Source: Bolinopsis microptera (lineage: Eukaryota > Ctenophora > Tentaculata > Lobata > Bolinopsidae). From it: 64,000 nucleotides of DNA. Made by a program: the position numbers and the translations under genes. The stretch is from NCBI RefSeq assembly GCF_026151205.1, contig NC_087074.1:15250667-15314666 (forward strand), read 5' to 3'. A model generated the notes under the pieces. It had not been told where the DNA came from. It searched no databases and worked only from the letters and a program-made list of their open reading frames with translations. This document shows, one piece after another, positions 1 to 13,390 of this stretch; position 1 is the first letter of the stretch; each line of letters starts with the position of its first letter.

Positions 1-3000
1 GGGATGTGGAAAATAGGGTGGGGGGGGTGGGGGGGGGGGGATGGGGTGGGGGGGGGGGGACGGCGAATTTTCCAGGAAGGGGCTGGGAAGAATAAAAACC
101 CCCCCAACTTCTCAGGAGGGTGGGGGGGGGTGGGGGGGGTTGGGGGGGGGGGGGGGGGGGGGGACATTAAAAAATAAACTGAGGTTTCCGGTTTTTTTTA
201 AATAAAAAGGGGGCCGCCAGGAGGTTTTTTTTGAGTTCCCAGTGGAGAACTTGGCCGTTCACAAAAAAGTTTCGAAAACCTCCTTCTCTGACTTTCCATA
301 GGGGTGGGTGGGAGATATGCTTGCCGGTAAAGGCCACAATTCTTTGTTTTAAATGCTGAGATTATTTTCAAAAAACTTTTTGGTAAAAAGGCCCTTATGG
401 GATTTAGGTTATGGGGGACCCCATTCGTTATTTTTTCCGTATGTTTAATGTTGGGAATATTAATATTTGAAAATACTTAGTTAAAAAGTGTTTTAGGGTT
501 GTCACCTTTTTGTCCCAGCCCGGGGATATCTTTAACGTTTGGTGTTTGTTAACAGAGCCTTGGCTCCTCTCCGGGATTTTTTTTTGTCTTTTCCTCAATT
601 AATTATGTAACATTATTACATAAAGTTTTTTTTTTACATTGGGGGAGTAGGGGGGGGAAAACCACTAATTTTTTTTTAACCCAAATGGAGTTAAGGTTAA
701 CAAAAATAAAAAAACGGCAACAACTAAAAACCCCCCACGTGATTTTCCCATAAAAACCCCAAACAGGGGTTCGTTTGAGCCACTGTACAAATAAAAAAAG
801 GGGCCCCCAGGTTTTTCGGAACATTTGGCCCCAAGGGGGGGACCTTTTTGGCCCACCCGGCAAGAACTCCCAAACTTCGTTTTCAGTAATTCATCAGGAA
901 TTATAGGGGGAATTTCCCGTTAAACCAAGATTATTTGCCGGGTTTGGGGGACATTTAGGGGGGGGACCGGGGGGCTTGCTGGGATAATATGTACACCCAA
1001 ACAAAAAAATAAAAAAAACACGCTGAGTAAACCCCCCTCTTGGTTTCCGGGATTCCATTTTCTTAATAAAACAAAATAAAAACGAGGCCGCCGAACCGTT
1101 GACAAACATTTCAGTTTTTATTCATTGTTTGGCAGTGGCAAGGTGTGTGTTGGGGAATTCGACTTCCAGTTTTTTTTTACCCCCCCAACGGACAACCCTT
1201 TGGGGATTTTGTATTTTGTGCGATTGGGTTGAAAAACTTCCATAGAAAACAAACCCCACCTTAACAAGCAAGGGAAAACGATTCTGGTTGGGAACCGCAT
1301 TTTTCAGATAATTTTTTATTTTTCGGGGGGGGGGGGGCAGTTTGGAAAAAAACCCCAAAACACCCGCGGGGCAAAATCACAACTCCCAAAAACTCAGTTT
1401 TTTTAAAAATGTTTTTTGTTTTCGAGTTTTTTGATTACCTGGGTTTCCAGAATAAGGGGTCGGGGGGACCCCAACTTGGCGGGGTGACCCAAACAAGGTT
1501 GGGGGAAAAAGTTGGGGGGGGGAACACCCCGGGGGGGGGAGGTGTGGGAGACGGGGGGGGGGTGACGAGGGTTTTTTTTGGGCTTATTGTGGATTGGGGG
1601 GAAGTTTCCCAATCTTCCAGTCATGTATGATTTACCCCAACCTTATAAAACTTTTAGTTCGAGGGTGGGGAGGGGGGGGGGACCCCCCCAACCTTTAGGT
1701 GGGGTGAATATATTTTCCCAAGTTACGGGGGGGGGGGGCACTGGCTACACCAGGGGGGGGGCGGCCCATATTTTCGACCCAGGGGGGGAACCCCCTCCCC
1801 GCTATTATAAAAAAACATACCAAAACTCGCTTTTTCATTCCCAGATAGGAAAGGGGGTGGGGGGACCAAAACACCACCCCTAGGCCCACCTGGGGGTTAC
1901 GAAAAGTTAAAAATAAGTTCAGTTTACGAATTTTTTTAACCACCTTGTTAGGTGGGGGGGGGACAAGACCCACAAACCCCAAACCTATGAACTTTCCCAA
2001 AAAACCCTGGAACCAACGAAAATAGGCTGATTTTTTACACGTTGTAAGACGGTTTAGGGGTTAATGGGGGGGGGGGGGGGGGGGGGGGGGGACCAGGTAA
2101 TTTCATTTTTTTTAGGAGGGGAAGGGGGAACTTTTTGGAAGAGTATTTTCACGTTCCCCATCTCCCCCATAAGCTCACCTGTCACTAAAAACAAACACCC
2201 TGTTTTCTCCCAAGTTGTAGGTTATCATTTCATCGTGTAGTTTTTCGGGACGGGGGAACGTGGGGAAGCACAATAAGCGGGGAGGGGGGGCTGGCGAGGG
2301 GGGCACGGTGGGTGCCGTTTGGCCAAGTGAAACTTTGAGGTTTAGATGGGAGGGAGGGATGGCGGGATTGAGTAATCGTGGTTGTTTTTGGGTATTTGCC
2401 CCAATTGGTTTTCCAAACTTCAAAACCTGGAATAACGGGCCCATCTGGAGGGTCCTGGGCTTCTCAGGGTGGGGGACTCGATTGGTCCTTGGGTGAAGGT
2501 GGGGGGGAAATTTATTGGATTTTGATTGTAGTGGGTGGGGGAGGCGGCGGGGGAGGGGGCCAGTGGGTTTTTGGGAGGGTTTATTAATGAAAGGGGGAGG
2601 AATGTTTTCTGATTTTTAACTTTTTTTTTCATCACATAATTCAAGAAGGTTAAAAGGGGTGTTTTTAAATTATATAAATATTTTAATTTTTTCGGAAAAA
2701 ATGTTTATTTAACCCAGCCAGGGAAAATTTGGGTTTCGGGGCAATGCTTTTTACTCCTTGGCAAAGAAGAAATGTTAAACGGGCAAACCGGCCCCCCCCG
2801 GGGGCCAGTTTTTTTAAAAGTGTCCTTTAAAAAAAAATAGGGGGACGTTTGGTATTTTTAAAAAAAATATTTCAATCACATCCAAAGGCTGTAAACTTTT
2901 CCGGTTTTTTTTATCTTATGGGGGGGGGGAAATTTTTCATTTGTTTTTTATTTGATTTAAACCAATTAGGGGCGTAGCTTAGGGGGTTTTGGGTTTGTTT

Positions 3001-6000
3001 GGCATACTTTTGCGGTCTTAACATTTTTATTTCATTTTTTCATGGGCCCTGGGGGTCGGCTCCTTTTTCTCATTTAATTTTTTTTTCAGGGATTCCAACG
3101 AAACATTTTTTGTCGGATTTTTCTTTTTTTTTTCCTTTTTTGCTCTCAATTTTTTCTGTCATTTTGGGGGGGCGGAATTTGGAAAAACCTTTGTAAGTAA
3201 TTAATTGCAATTAATTTCTTTATTTCAGATATTTTTTAATGGGGGTTTATTTTTCAAATCCAATCCATAGCACTGCCATAATGATTTTGGATCTCCTTTG
3301 GGATTTTACATTTCTTAGAATTTTAAGAGTTTTTTTCATAATAAAATGTATTATTTTAAAAGTATTTTTTTCCCATAAGTTATTTGCCGCATGGGGGGTG
3401 GGGGGGGGGGACAAAGGGGAATGTTTTAATGGTGTGGGGGGGGGCAATCCTTTTTTTAAAAAAAAATAGGGATAAAATCTTTCTAAATTTTTTCTGTTAA
3501 GGGTTCATTTGGGGAGACTTTGGGTTTGAATCGAAAAAAAACGCAACATTTTTTTTCCAGTTCTCGGGTTTTTGAAATGTTTAATTCACTTATCCTTATT
3601 GCCTTGATAATAAAGGATAATTCTGTGGTGAATTATAAAAATTTAAGGAAAGCCCACTTAGGGGGGCCATGGGACCCTCGGCCCTCCGGGCCCACCATAT
3701 CACGTAAATACGTATGGGTAGTGGGGCTTGTTTTATAATGGCGCATCCTTACTGCAAAATCTTTAAGTTTTTGCAAAACTTTAAGATTAAACAAAACAGG
3801 TGCGGGGGGGTTTTGTGGCGGGGTTGTGTTTTTTCATTCCAAACCATTTTTTCACCCTTGTTTAATTCGAAAAAAAAAAAATTATAAAAAATAAAATACC
3901 TTTGTACCCATTTCCGGAAAAAAATGGCCAAAAAAACATTTCTCTTTGCCCATATTTTTAGATAATTTATTTTTCGCCATTTCCAAAAGGGTTATTCCCA
4001 ATTCTATCAATTTAGAAAAAAAAACTTTAATTCGAAAAAAATTACCCAAAATTGACCCCCGGGGATGGACCCAACCCCTCACCCGGGGGCCCCCCCTCTC
4101 CCGTAATTTTGTTTTAAAAGTTTTCCTGGCAAAAACCAACTTTGCCGGAAAAACCAATAAAAAAACCACTCCAAAAAAAAGAAAAAAAGGCTAAACCGGT
4201 AATTTTTCAGTATAGCTCCCGCGGGGTCTACCGGATGGGGGCCGCAAACCGGAGGACAATGAGGGGGGTAAAAGGGGCGAAAACCAATCAAAAAGCCCCC
4301 CACATTTTTTCCCTCCTTCGGAGGGGTAGAGGGGGGGGAGGGGGGACGGGAAACGTTCATTTATCTGGTTTGTTTTTTTCCAACCCCCACTACCGGGGAT
4401 AACAACTTTTTCCCCCTAAAAAAAAGTTTATTTTTTCCAGCTTTACCCTTATACCCGCTTATGATCCCGGAACCTTCACGGAGTGTTTTGGGGTTCCGAC
4501 AGGGGTTTCCAAAAACCGAAGTATTTTGAAAACGGGGGGGACTGTTTCTTTTTACCATGGTTAGTAGTTCAAGATTTTATTGGTATTCCCCCCGGAGTTT
4601 TACGAAATACTAAACATTCAAACAAAAACCTTTTTTTTTCCAATTGCGACTTCTTGGAATGAGGGGTGGGTTTTTTTAGCGGAAAGGGTTGGGATAGAGT
4701 ATTATAGAGGGGGGAGGGGAAAAAAGGGTTATGGGGGGGGGGGGGGGGACCCCCAGCAACAAGATTGGGCCAGGGCCTTCCGATCTGGCCCCTTTTTATT
4801 AGGGCAGGAGGATTTTTTCTTGGGGGGAATAATGGGAATTTTCCCCCCACACCCATCTTCTTGATTTTTTGCCGGGATTTTTAGAGGCTCAGGGGTGGGA
4901 TTTTTTTTTGTGCAAGGGGGGGACGTGGTTATTGCTGGAAATTTTTGTACCATTGGACACCCCCAAACTTTTATTACCGATTTTTTTTTTTGAACAAAAA
5001 AAAATAAATAACTCCGTTGGGCCCTGTTCAAAAGGGGTGTTGATTGAAACATAACCCACGGGGGGAATAAAAGGATCTAAAACCATGGTTATTTAGGAAA
5101 AAATATAACCCACACCAGAAAAAAAAGATGTCGGTTTTTGATTGTAAGAGGGTCCTTTCGGTTAAATGGGAAAGGGGGGAATTGTTCACCACAAGTTTTG
5201 CAGGGGGAGTACATGTTTATTTTAATGGGGTGTAATTTAAGAAGTTCCCGGGAGGGGGATTTACAGTAGGGGGGGGGGGGGGGGGGAACGGTCATCCAAG
5301 GGAGCAGGATGGTACAGGCGCGGGGAGTTTAACCGGGGGGGGGGATTGGTTTGTGTGCGTTAGCAAACTGTTGTTTTCGGGGGGGAGGATACAAAAAAAG
5401 TTTTATGCTATCTTCTGGGCTTGGGAGGGGCCGGAGGGTGGGGGGGGGGACGCCTGGGGGGTTTAGAGTTTCAGGGGAACGTTGGGAGGATAATTTCTAT
5501 GTGGGACCGTTGTTGGGTGATTCGAAGGAAAAAAGGTTTCTACAAAAAGGGGGGTGTTTTTTTGGGGGGCTGGGGGACGCTGCCTCGGTTGTGTGACAGG
5601 GCAAACTGGGCAAAAAACTTTTCTTCAAAATACCCGGTCGCCCGGTTCGCCTTAATTACTCCTTTTTCCCGGGGGGACCACCAAAAAATTTGGTTTTTTT
5701 TAACCCGAGCTCATTTTCCGGGGTAGGATATTTAATATAAATCCTTTTGGCGTTTCTTTTTTCTAAAAAATAACCGGGGGGGGGGGGGGGGGGGTACCAG
5801 GGGGCTGGAACAAAATAAACAAATGGATCTTTTTTCCTTCGGGTTTTGGCCTTCCAAATTTCCTTACCCTTTTGTTGGCTGGTGGTTGGGAAAAAAACCC
5901 TTGGGGGGGGATATAATTTCGGTTTCCGGAGATTAAAAAATAAACGGTATAGGGTGTTTAGTTTTTTTCCCACTCATGGGGAGGGTGGGGAGTTTACAGG

Positions 6001-7490
6001 TTTAAAAAAAAGGGGGGAAGTGCCCCCTACAAAAAAGCCAGGATTGGGGGGGGGGGGGGACGGGAGGTATTGGGGGCCCCATGTTTTTTGGGTTTTTTCT
6101 GGATTCAGTAGGGGGTTTTCTTTTTGAAATTTGGGCGGTTTTTGAACCAAGGCATTGGGTTTGACTGACCGAGGGGGGCGGTTCTTGGCAAATTCTTTTT
6201 TTTTTCAATTTTTTGTGGGTATTTGCAGAATGGGAACACGCTAAGACCCCCCCAACCGCCATTTTTTCAGGGTACTTGGTTTCCCTTTTCAGTGAAAACA
6301 AAACGTATTGGTTTCATTGAATAGGTTACCGTTTTCTGGGGCCCGGAAGTTGGTTTTTCACCGAATAAACAACATCCCACCACACATTTATTTTGCTAAA
6401 AAGGTTAAAAAAGGGGGAGGTGAATTAGGGATGGTGGCAATAAATTCAAGTGGCTAAACCTTGAAAATGGGGGAAGGGTATTTATGTAACCCCAAAAAAT
6501 TAAAGTTATTTAAACTTTTTAGGTTCTTTTTAGTTCTATTTATGGTTTTTTAATTTATTTTACCCGCCCCCCCCACCACCAAAAAAAACCTTTTTTGGTT
6601 ATTTAAAAATTTTCCAGGTCTCCTTTTGTATTTTTTTTTCAGGAAAAAATTTTTTTATTTAGGGCTCTGGCCAAAATTAATTTCTTCTTTACCCTTGGGG
6701 GAAAAAAGTTTCTTTTTTCCTTAGTGGCTGGGGACTCGAAAAAGGTTTTTTGGGGATTATATTCGGATGTATTTTCATGGGTCATTTGCCTTTGGAGGCC
6801 GGGGGTTCCGGAAGGGCTTCTTCCCATTGGAACATTTTTAAAAAAACCCGCCGGGGGGGACCCCGGCGGGAGTGTGTCCCCAAAATTTTCGTTTTCCCCC
6901 AGAATTTTTGCTGTTGCTGCTGAGGGTTTTTTAGTTTACACTAACCGGGGTTTTCGTTTCCCACATATTTTAAACAAACGTAATGAATTTTTTGGGGGCG
7001 TCAAAATTTGGATTTAACCCTGTCCCCGTATCAGTTTTTTTTAACCCCCCCCACCAATAAAGATTATTGTGTCAAAATTACCAAACTTAGGCCGTTTTTA
7101 TTCATTTTTTGAAAAACCCCCCCCTTTCCAACCCTCGGGTGACTTGGGATTTACGTCCAATTATGGTGGGGGAACGGATCCCCCTAAAGGGTTTAAATCA
7201 AAAATTGTTTGTAGGAACGGGGGATTTCCGGGGGTTTTTTGTAAAAATATGTTATGGGTTTGGGGTAAGGGTTCTTGGGGTATACGGAAAAAAAAATTTT
7301 TGGAGGGGGGGAACCCCAAAAACAGTTGTTTCCAATTGGAAAGGCACTTTTCCCGGGCCTCCCCAAGGATTTTTTTGTGGTTGGAGGGGCCAATATAATT
7401 TTTCCCCCACCATGGGGAAACCTTGGGAGGGGGGTGTTTTTAAAAAATTTTTATTTTAAATTAAAAAAAATTTAACAATTTATGGGTGAA
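1..7490. other. Homopolymer-inflated, probably unpolished sequence
   Basis: Nearly the whole stretch is made of runs of 3 to 20 identical bases of all four kinds (for example G runs near 144-163 and 2068-2091). Open frames here translate to poly-Gly, poly-Pro, poly-Lys or poly-Phe mixtures and match no family I know. The right edge near 7,503-7,669 is an inflated copy of the clean sequence at about 7,750-7,880. I read it as raw long-read consensus or gap fill rather than genuine genomic sequence, and call no gene in it. Confidence 0.75.
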
Positions 7491-7502
7491 TTGATTTTAG
7501 TT

Positions 7503-7880
7503 TAAAATGTTTATCGTTTTTTGGGGGTAAAATTCTGATTTATTAGCTTTTTTTAGAATTTCTAGGCATTGATTTCATTCATTTGTTTTAAGGGATTTTA
7601 CCGGGGGCTTACTTTGTTAGCATAAAAGTTGATATACAAAATTTTTTTTTCGGAATTCTGATTGGATATTGCCTGGTAGTTTGGCCATATAATTTTCACC
7701 ATGAACTGAGGTGTTTTAAAATTTTATAATTAAATACATTGGATATTAGTAAATGTATCGTTTGGGGAAATCTGATTTTAGCTTTTTAGATTCTAGGCAT
7801 AATCATCATTATTTTAAGGTCCGGGGCTACTTGTAGCATAAAGTGATATAATTTTTTCGAATTCTGATATGCATATTTTT
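7503..7880 (+). repeat. Seam: inflated copy followed by clean copy of the same sequence
   Basis: The block at 7,503-7,669 and the block at 7,750-7,880 align along their length. Shared landmarks in the same order are atcgttt, tctgattt, ttagctttt, tctaggcat, ttttaagg, agcataaa and aattctgat. The first copy has longer homopolymers and extra bases; the second looks like normal AT-rich DNA. This order of landmarks is what a failed overlap merge between an uncorrected and a corrected read would give. Confidence 0.7.
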
Positions 7881-8552
7881 GATAAATTTCGCCTTATTGT
7901 ATCTTTGTATAGACTTGTTTAACCTTCTTTAAAAGTTTAAGTTATGATCGATATACTAAATGTAACTTTATTCTATTTGAGAGTTTATTGTATTGAGGAC
8001 TTGTACCTCCTTGTAGTGCGAACCATAATGGTTTTCATAGTAAAGAAATATTATTAAGACAGTGACCAAGTCCTTTTAAAGCGTTTTGACTTCGATGAAC
8101 CGGGTCGGTTGAGATAACCTGTTTTAGGTCTCGAGGGTAAATGTTGGGGTATATTATACACAGCCGTACACCAACTACCAAATTCAGTCAAAACAATCCG
8201 CATAAAAAATAAAACTTGAATAATGTATATTATATTATGATGTATCTATCAAGTTTTATTCTTTAAATGCGGATTTCGCCGAGTTTTCTTGTTTATTGCT
8301 TTAACTGGTCCAGCATTTCATAACTTAATAGTTCTTGAAAACCTGCATTTCATTGAAAGTTTGGAAGAGCTAGTCCTTTTATCTGAAAGCTTTTTTAGGA
8401 TATTTCCAACAATTTAAATTAAGTTTCTTCTGATTTATGAAACTGCCTCAAAATCACTTCCTCTTGATTTAACCTGGTTTAAATAAACGAAGACCAAACG
8501 ATAACAACACCCAAATCAATAACTAAAAACAACAGCAGGTAAATTATCCGTG

Positions 8553-11500
8553 ATGAGTAAGATAAAGAAAGATGTCCTGCTAATAAGACACGGTCAGGGA
8601 GATCACAACAAGTTGTTCTACGAGAACAGGATGGAGGAGGGGCTAGCGCTGCGGGATCCGGCCCTGAACGAGGTGGGGGTTAAACAGGCAACCAACCTCG
8701 GCATACAACTTAAGGAACAGCTCCTGGAGTTAGTATGTTAAACCTCATCATTTCATTGTCCTTTTTAGAAACAATGTTATACATATATATCTATAAATGG
8801 AATATTAACACTCATTCGTTGTCTGATTGCGGGAAATCCGGAAATATTGATTTTTAGAATAATTCATGGAGTATTATCTTTGAGAGATATATGTTTTATA
8901 TAATATAAACTCCACTAAGTAATAGCCATTAATCTTCATAATATCCTACTTTTTAAATCCCAGTGTCACCTAGTATAGGGAGTAGCTAAGGATCCATTGG
9001 ATCTATGCGATCTCCTCGGTCGACTCAGCCGAATGATAGGAAATTGAGGGTTAAATGAGGAGGGGTACCTGTTAGAAGTTCAAGAAACTTCCTAGGATAC
9101 CCCTTCAATGCATACTGTTAACATAGTACTATTAACAATTAAAAGATATAACTTCTTTTTATACTTGGACAGGAGTAAGTTTGATCTAGAGCTGATAATA
9201 ACGTCTCCAATGAGACGAGCTCTGTTGACAACTGATTACGTGTTCGGTAAACTGCCTCCGTATCCTGTACTTGTGTCTCCTATCCCTACTGGTAACTAAT
9301 CCTTTCAACATTTCAATTACTTTGTTCGCTAATGATTTTCAAGTAAAAATCTAGATTTTCAAGTTATAAATGTAATGAATTTTGTCGAAGAACCAAGAAT
9401 ATTTCCATTTTCAAGTTTTATTAATTTGCATAACAATATATTAACTGCAATAAATTACACTGATTCCACTCTGTAGAGATGGGACACGGAGGATGTGATT
9501 ACGGGAGCAGTAAAACTGTTCTGACACGTGACTTCCCTCACCACGACTTTACACATGTCGAGTCAGAGGAATGGTGGACGGAGGAGGAGTCGCAGGAACA
9601 TGTTAGTTTTATCTTACTTACGGATTGTTAGCGATTTCTTATACATTTTTACATTACTTTTAAATATGGAACAATTTCTGGTCATGTCTTTCACCCGTAA
9701 CTAAGCATTTGTTTAGTAATTAGTGACAAGTAAATACTTAAGTTATTAATGACAAGTAAATGCTTAAGTTTTCATGAGTCTCAGATTTGGTATTCATAAA
9801 ACTGGAGTACGAACCATCAATTACGAACTCATACTCGGACTAGCATCAACCTTGAATACGGCTTGAATCTTAGTAAATTCTCGGTGAAATACTCTGAAAA
9901 GTATAGCTTTATGAATGTATAGCAATGATTCCATCTTGCAAATGCAGATCATGGTATAAATTTTGGTAAAAGGGCACCAAATTTCTTTGGTGAGTAGATA
10001 AATATACCAATGATCCCAAAGTGACGATTGCACTCTTACAAGTCACGGCTTTAGAAGAATCACATCATCAATCATCATACCAATATGCTGTGAGATAACT
10101 TACATCAGGCTGTAGATCAGAGTCAGAATAGTTTAACCATATCTCTTATCAGTTGCTCTTTTGTGGAGATTTTACAGGCATTTTTGAAAACGTCAACGAT
10201 TTACAACGAAAAATTTTAATCAATATGTACTTTTAAAATTTTTAAATGCTTTAAATCCAAAGTGATCGTCTCAAGATGTTACATGACAACATCTTAAACG
10301 ATACCCAGAACGGAGTTATCAGAAATGATGTTGAGCGTTTTATTTGGGCTGGATGGCTGATCTTAATGTTTCTGACGTCACTTTTGGGGGACACAGCCAT
10401 TCTTGTAGCCTCAATCAAGTACCGGGCCTTTAAACTGAACAAAGTCATTGTGGTGGTCATTCAACACGTTGCTACGTGTGATCTGATAATATCAACTACT
10501 GTGATACTTCCTCAAATTGTCACATTGATTGCAAATATTTGGGTCTTCGGGAATGTACTGTGCTGGATTACCACATACATAGACGCCTATGCAACTTGTG
10601 CCTCAATAATTCTAATTTGTACAATGATTGTTGGCAAGTGGCTGATACTCAAGTACCCCATGAAAACTCGATCGTGGTCAATAAATCAAGCCCATATTCT
10701 CTGCGCAGGTCTATGGGTTTTTAGTTTCAGTTCCGTTTGTATTCTCCTTCTGGTAGATTCAGACGATGTATATGTAAATGGTAATTGGTACAAGTGTTCT
10801 TATAAATTCAGTTCCAAAACTTGGGTTTGGCTTATCCCGACCATTTATGCAGTGTATACATATTGTTTCCGACCTTTGTGATGATTTTAGTATCAATCAT
10901 TTTGGTGAAGCACTTGCACGATGCAAGAAGAGTGTCAAGGCAATCCCGTAGCAAGGTTCGTTGGCAAGGTGTTGCCACTGTTGTCCTTACAGCTACTGTG
11001 TACTGTGTCTCTTTTTTACCAGATGGTCTGAACATGTTGATGCTGCTATTCGTGGGGGAGAGCGCAGGCGGTCTATATTTCTCTCGGGTAGCTAAAAGCT
11101 GCATGTATCTCAACGTTGCTTCCAACTTTTTTGTTTACAGTCTTACTGTGCCCAGTTTTCAAAACTTTATTCGAAGTAGACTTTGTCCGACCAGGCCAGC
11201 TTTTCGTCCTGTTATAATGCTTCCTTCTCCGGTGAGAAAATTAGAAGTCTTGTTAATTTTTAAATTATAATCAATCTTGGATGATCTCTATAATTATATG
11301 GTGCTTATCATAAAGTAGAATGTACAGCTGTGGTAATTCTCAGGAAGCTCAGCTGCCGGGCCAAGAGAACACTTCAAGATACTCACACAATCTGCAGACA
11401 AGAGTTTAAAGTTCATCTGTTAACTTCATAATGTACTTGCCATCTTAATGTTATACTCATCTTAACTGTCATCTTAATGTTATACTCATCTTAATTCCTG

Positions 11501-11915
11501 TCTTTCTAGCTGTCATCATAACTTACACAGATATTTTGAGACAGCGAGAATATTTGAAATTGTTCCATCTTGGTTTTACCTCTGGCTCTGATCATTGTTA
11601 TTTAATTAAAAATAATCACACTTTTACCAGGTACCGTACATATTATAAAGTATGTAATCAGATATATATCTTATACTGAAACCTTTTCAGTTAGAACAGC
11701 GCGTGGAAGAATTCAAGGAATTTCTGAATTCCAGACCGGAGACCAGAATAGCTGTCGTGTCTCACGGACGTTTCCTTACCCAACTCATGGAAATAGATCA
11801 ATTTTGCTCGTTCGCGAACTGTGACTGTAAACAAGTGACTCTTGGAGGCGATGGTGTGGTCAGTGATCCTGGAGAGATTTTTATACGGGTTGACAAAATG
11901 TGGAAACCCTATTAA
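8553..11915 (+). CDS. Histidine phosphatase superfamily (phosphoglycerate mutase-like) protein, four exons
   Basis: Exons are 8553-8728, 9173-9291, 9477-9601 and 11691-11915; phases agree and the product is about 214 residues. The first exon has the RHG motif (LIRHGQGDHN, His13, the residue phosphorylated in this family). Exon 2 has SPMRRALLT, with an arginine expected to bind phosphate. Exon 3 has a CDYGS segment followed by EEWW, typical of the eukaryotic PGM-like subgroup. Exon 4 has VVSHGRFL with the second catalytic histidine (His165). The usual catalytic set is therefore visible. The start is the ATG at 8553, preceded by an unused GTG codon. An AATAAA signal lies at 11943. Intron 3 (9602-11690) contains a GPCR reading frame on the same strand. 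The substrate cannot be told from sequence; the protein probably acts in the cytosol because no signal peptide is seen. Confidence 0.85.
10276..11270 (+). pseudogene. Intronless rhodopsin-like GPCR, frameshifted in TM5, nested in an intron
   Basis: Two overlapping frames together make one seven-helix receptor of about 330 residues. The first frame runs from ATG 10276 to TGA 10879-10881 and carries TM1 to the start of TM5. The second runs on to TAA 11268-11270 and carries TM5 to TM7. The frame change falls in about 10846-10881, inside TM5. Class A marks are partial: the TM2 aspartate is present (VATCDLI) and TM4 has a tryptophan, but the DRY box at the end of TM3 is GKW, the TM6 CWxP site reads SFLPD, and the TM7 NPxxY site reads SNFFVY. 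It lies wholly inside intron 3 of the histidine phosphatase, same strand, with no intron of its own. It is either a pseudogene or a working gene with a base-calling error; the rest of the frame is well kept, so an error is possible. Confidence 0.7.
11441..11498. repeat. 29-bp tandem duplication
   Basis: Two adjacent copies of a unit starting catcttaatgttatactcat with one or two changes, in intron 3 of the histidine phosphatase after the nested GPCR. Confidence 0.8.
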
Positions 11916-13390
11916 AAGAAGAAGAAGATCATAAAGCTTGGAAATAAAAACAATATTGTAGATTAAATATTTGGCTAGAAAACAATTGGTAGGGATATAC
12001 AGTACATAGCTGATAGAGTTAGTGGTTATCTATATCATTTTATAAACAGCATGCTTTTTTACTTTTACAAAACAATAACACAGCGACCCATTGATACCTG
12101 CCTTTTGCAGGTTTAAAATTATTTTGTAGAATATAAATTTCATACTTATCTGTACAATATGAGGTAATATTTGGTGTATGTTATTTAATTTATAAACTCA
12201 TTCGGAAAATATCGTTCACATAAATTACGTAAACCAGATTTTGGCCATTTTATACCCACTCCCTCCGTATGCTATTTAACAGATAGCTATTGTGTTGGAA
12301 CTAGCGTAGCCACACCCAAACCCACTCCTCCTGCCTAGGCTGGCTTACATAATATGTGAACGACCCTTTAACAAACCATTTTACAATTCTTAAAAGGCTG
12401 TTTTTGGCTGTATTTTAACATTATTTTGATTAATTTTATTTGCGCTATTGCGTTACTGCAACCAATTACCAGCCTTATCTAAATAAATCTCCCTTGACAT
12501 GATTCTTCCTATCCTTCACAGTCTCAATTATTTTTTCTGAACTGAATTAAATTTGTCAGCCGTTGATAAGCATTCCTTTTCCACTTTCCCAAAATTTTCT
12601 CATTGCAGATAAGTTTTATTATTCTACTTAGTCTTAAACGAAAATATTCGTTAGCAAGATCTTTCCTCAGAAAATATAATTCGTGTTAATTCTTTTCCGA
12701 ACTCAGATTTTATATTGGTGTGTAATGTGTTTATTTATCGTGTACCCATATAATTATACGTATTATACATGATGTTTGGTTTGATTTATCCAGTGACTAA
12801 TGTGCTCGACCCGGCGCAGAGGAAGCTGGATACAAAGTGTAACAACGGTTTAATAAACTGAAGGTTTCTTACTAAAGCAGTCGTTCTGAAACACGGACGA
12901 TTGCTTCGACATGAAACTTTTAGTGTGTTAACCCGATCGCGTTGTTTCACTTTGGAAATATCTTATGTATGTGTATCAGGTATGTATCTGTTTAGTATGT
13001 TTATTGTTTATTAATAATTTCATTGGCACACTTACTTCACTTGTTTCACTTTGTCTAACGCAAACTCTTGTTTTAGTAAATAAACTGAATAATGCAAATT
13101 TCATTTCATAATTATTTCTCAGATTCATCAGACATTCAAAATCGCCTGGAAATTTAAAAATTTATAAATTATGTGGTTATTATTTAATTATTTAGTATTG
13201 AAGTTGTTATATCATATATATACTTAACGTTGCACAGCAAGCTTTTACAAAATTCAACCACACATTATATTTTGAAGGTGGTGAGTGACTATGAGGAAAG
13301 AATATAACTGATAAAAAGTAACAGTACTGATAACAAGGCTACTACAACCACATTCCACACATTCCAATAAAACGGACGTGACCACTGACC
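11916..13390. other. Intergenic, no gene seen
   Basis: AT-rich spacer between the histidine phosphatase and the HPDL-like gene. It has the phosphatase poly(A) signal AATAAA at 11943-11948. No long reading frame, TIR pair or tandem array was recognised. The 3' half presumably includes the HPDL-like promoter, but I see no clear TATA or other motif that I would defend. Confidence 0.6.
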
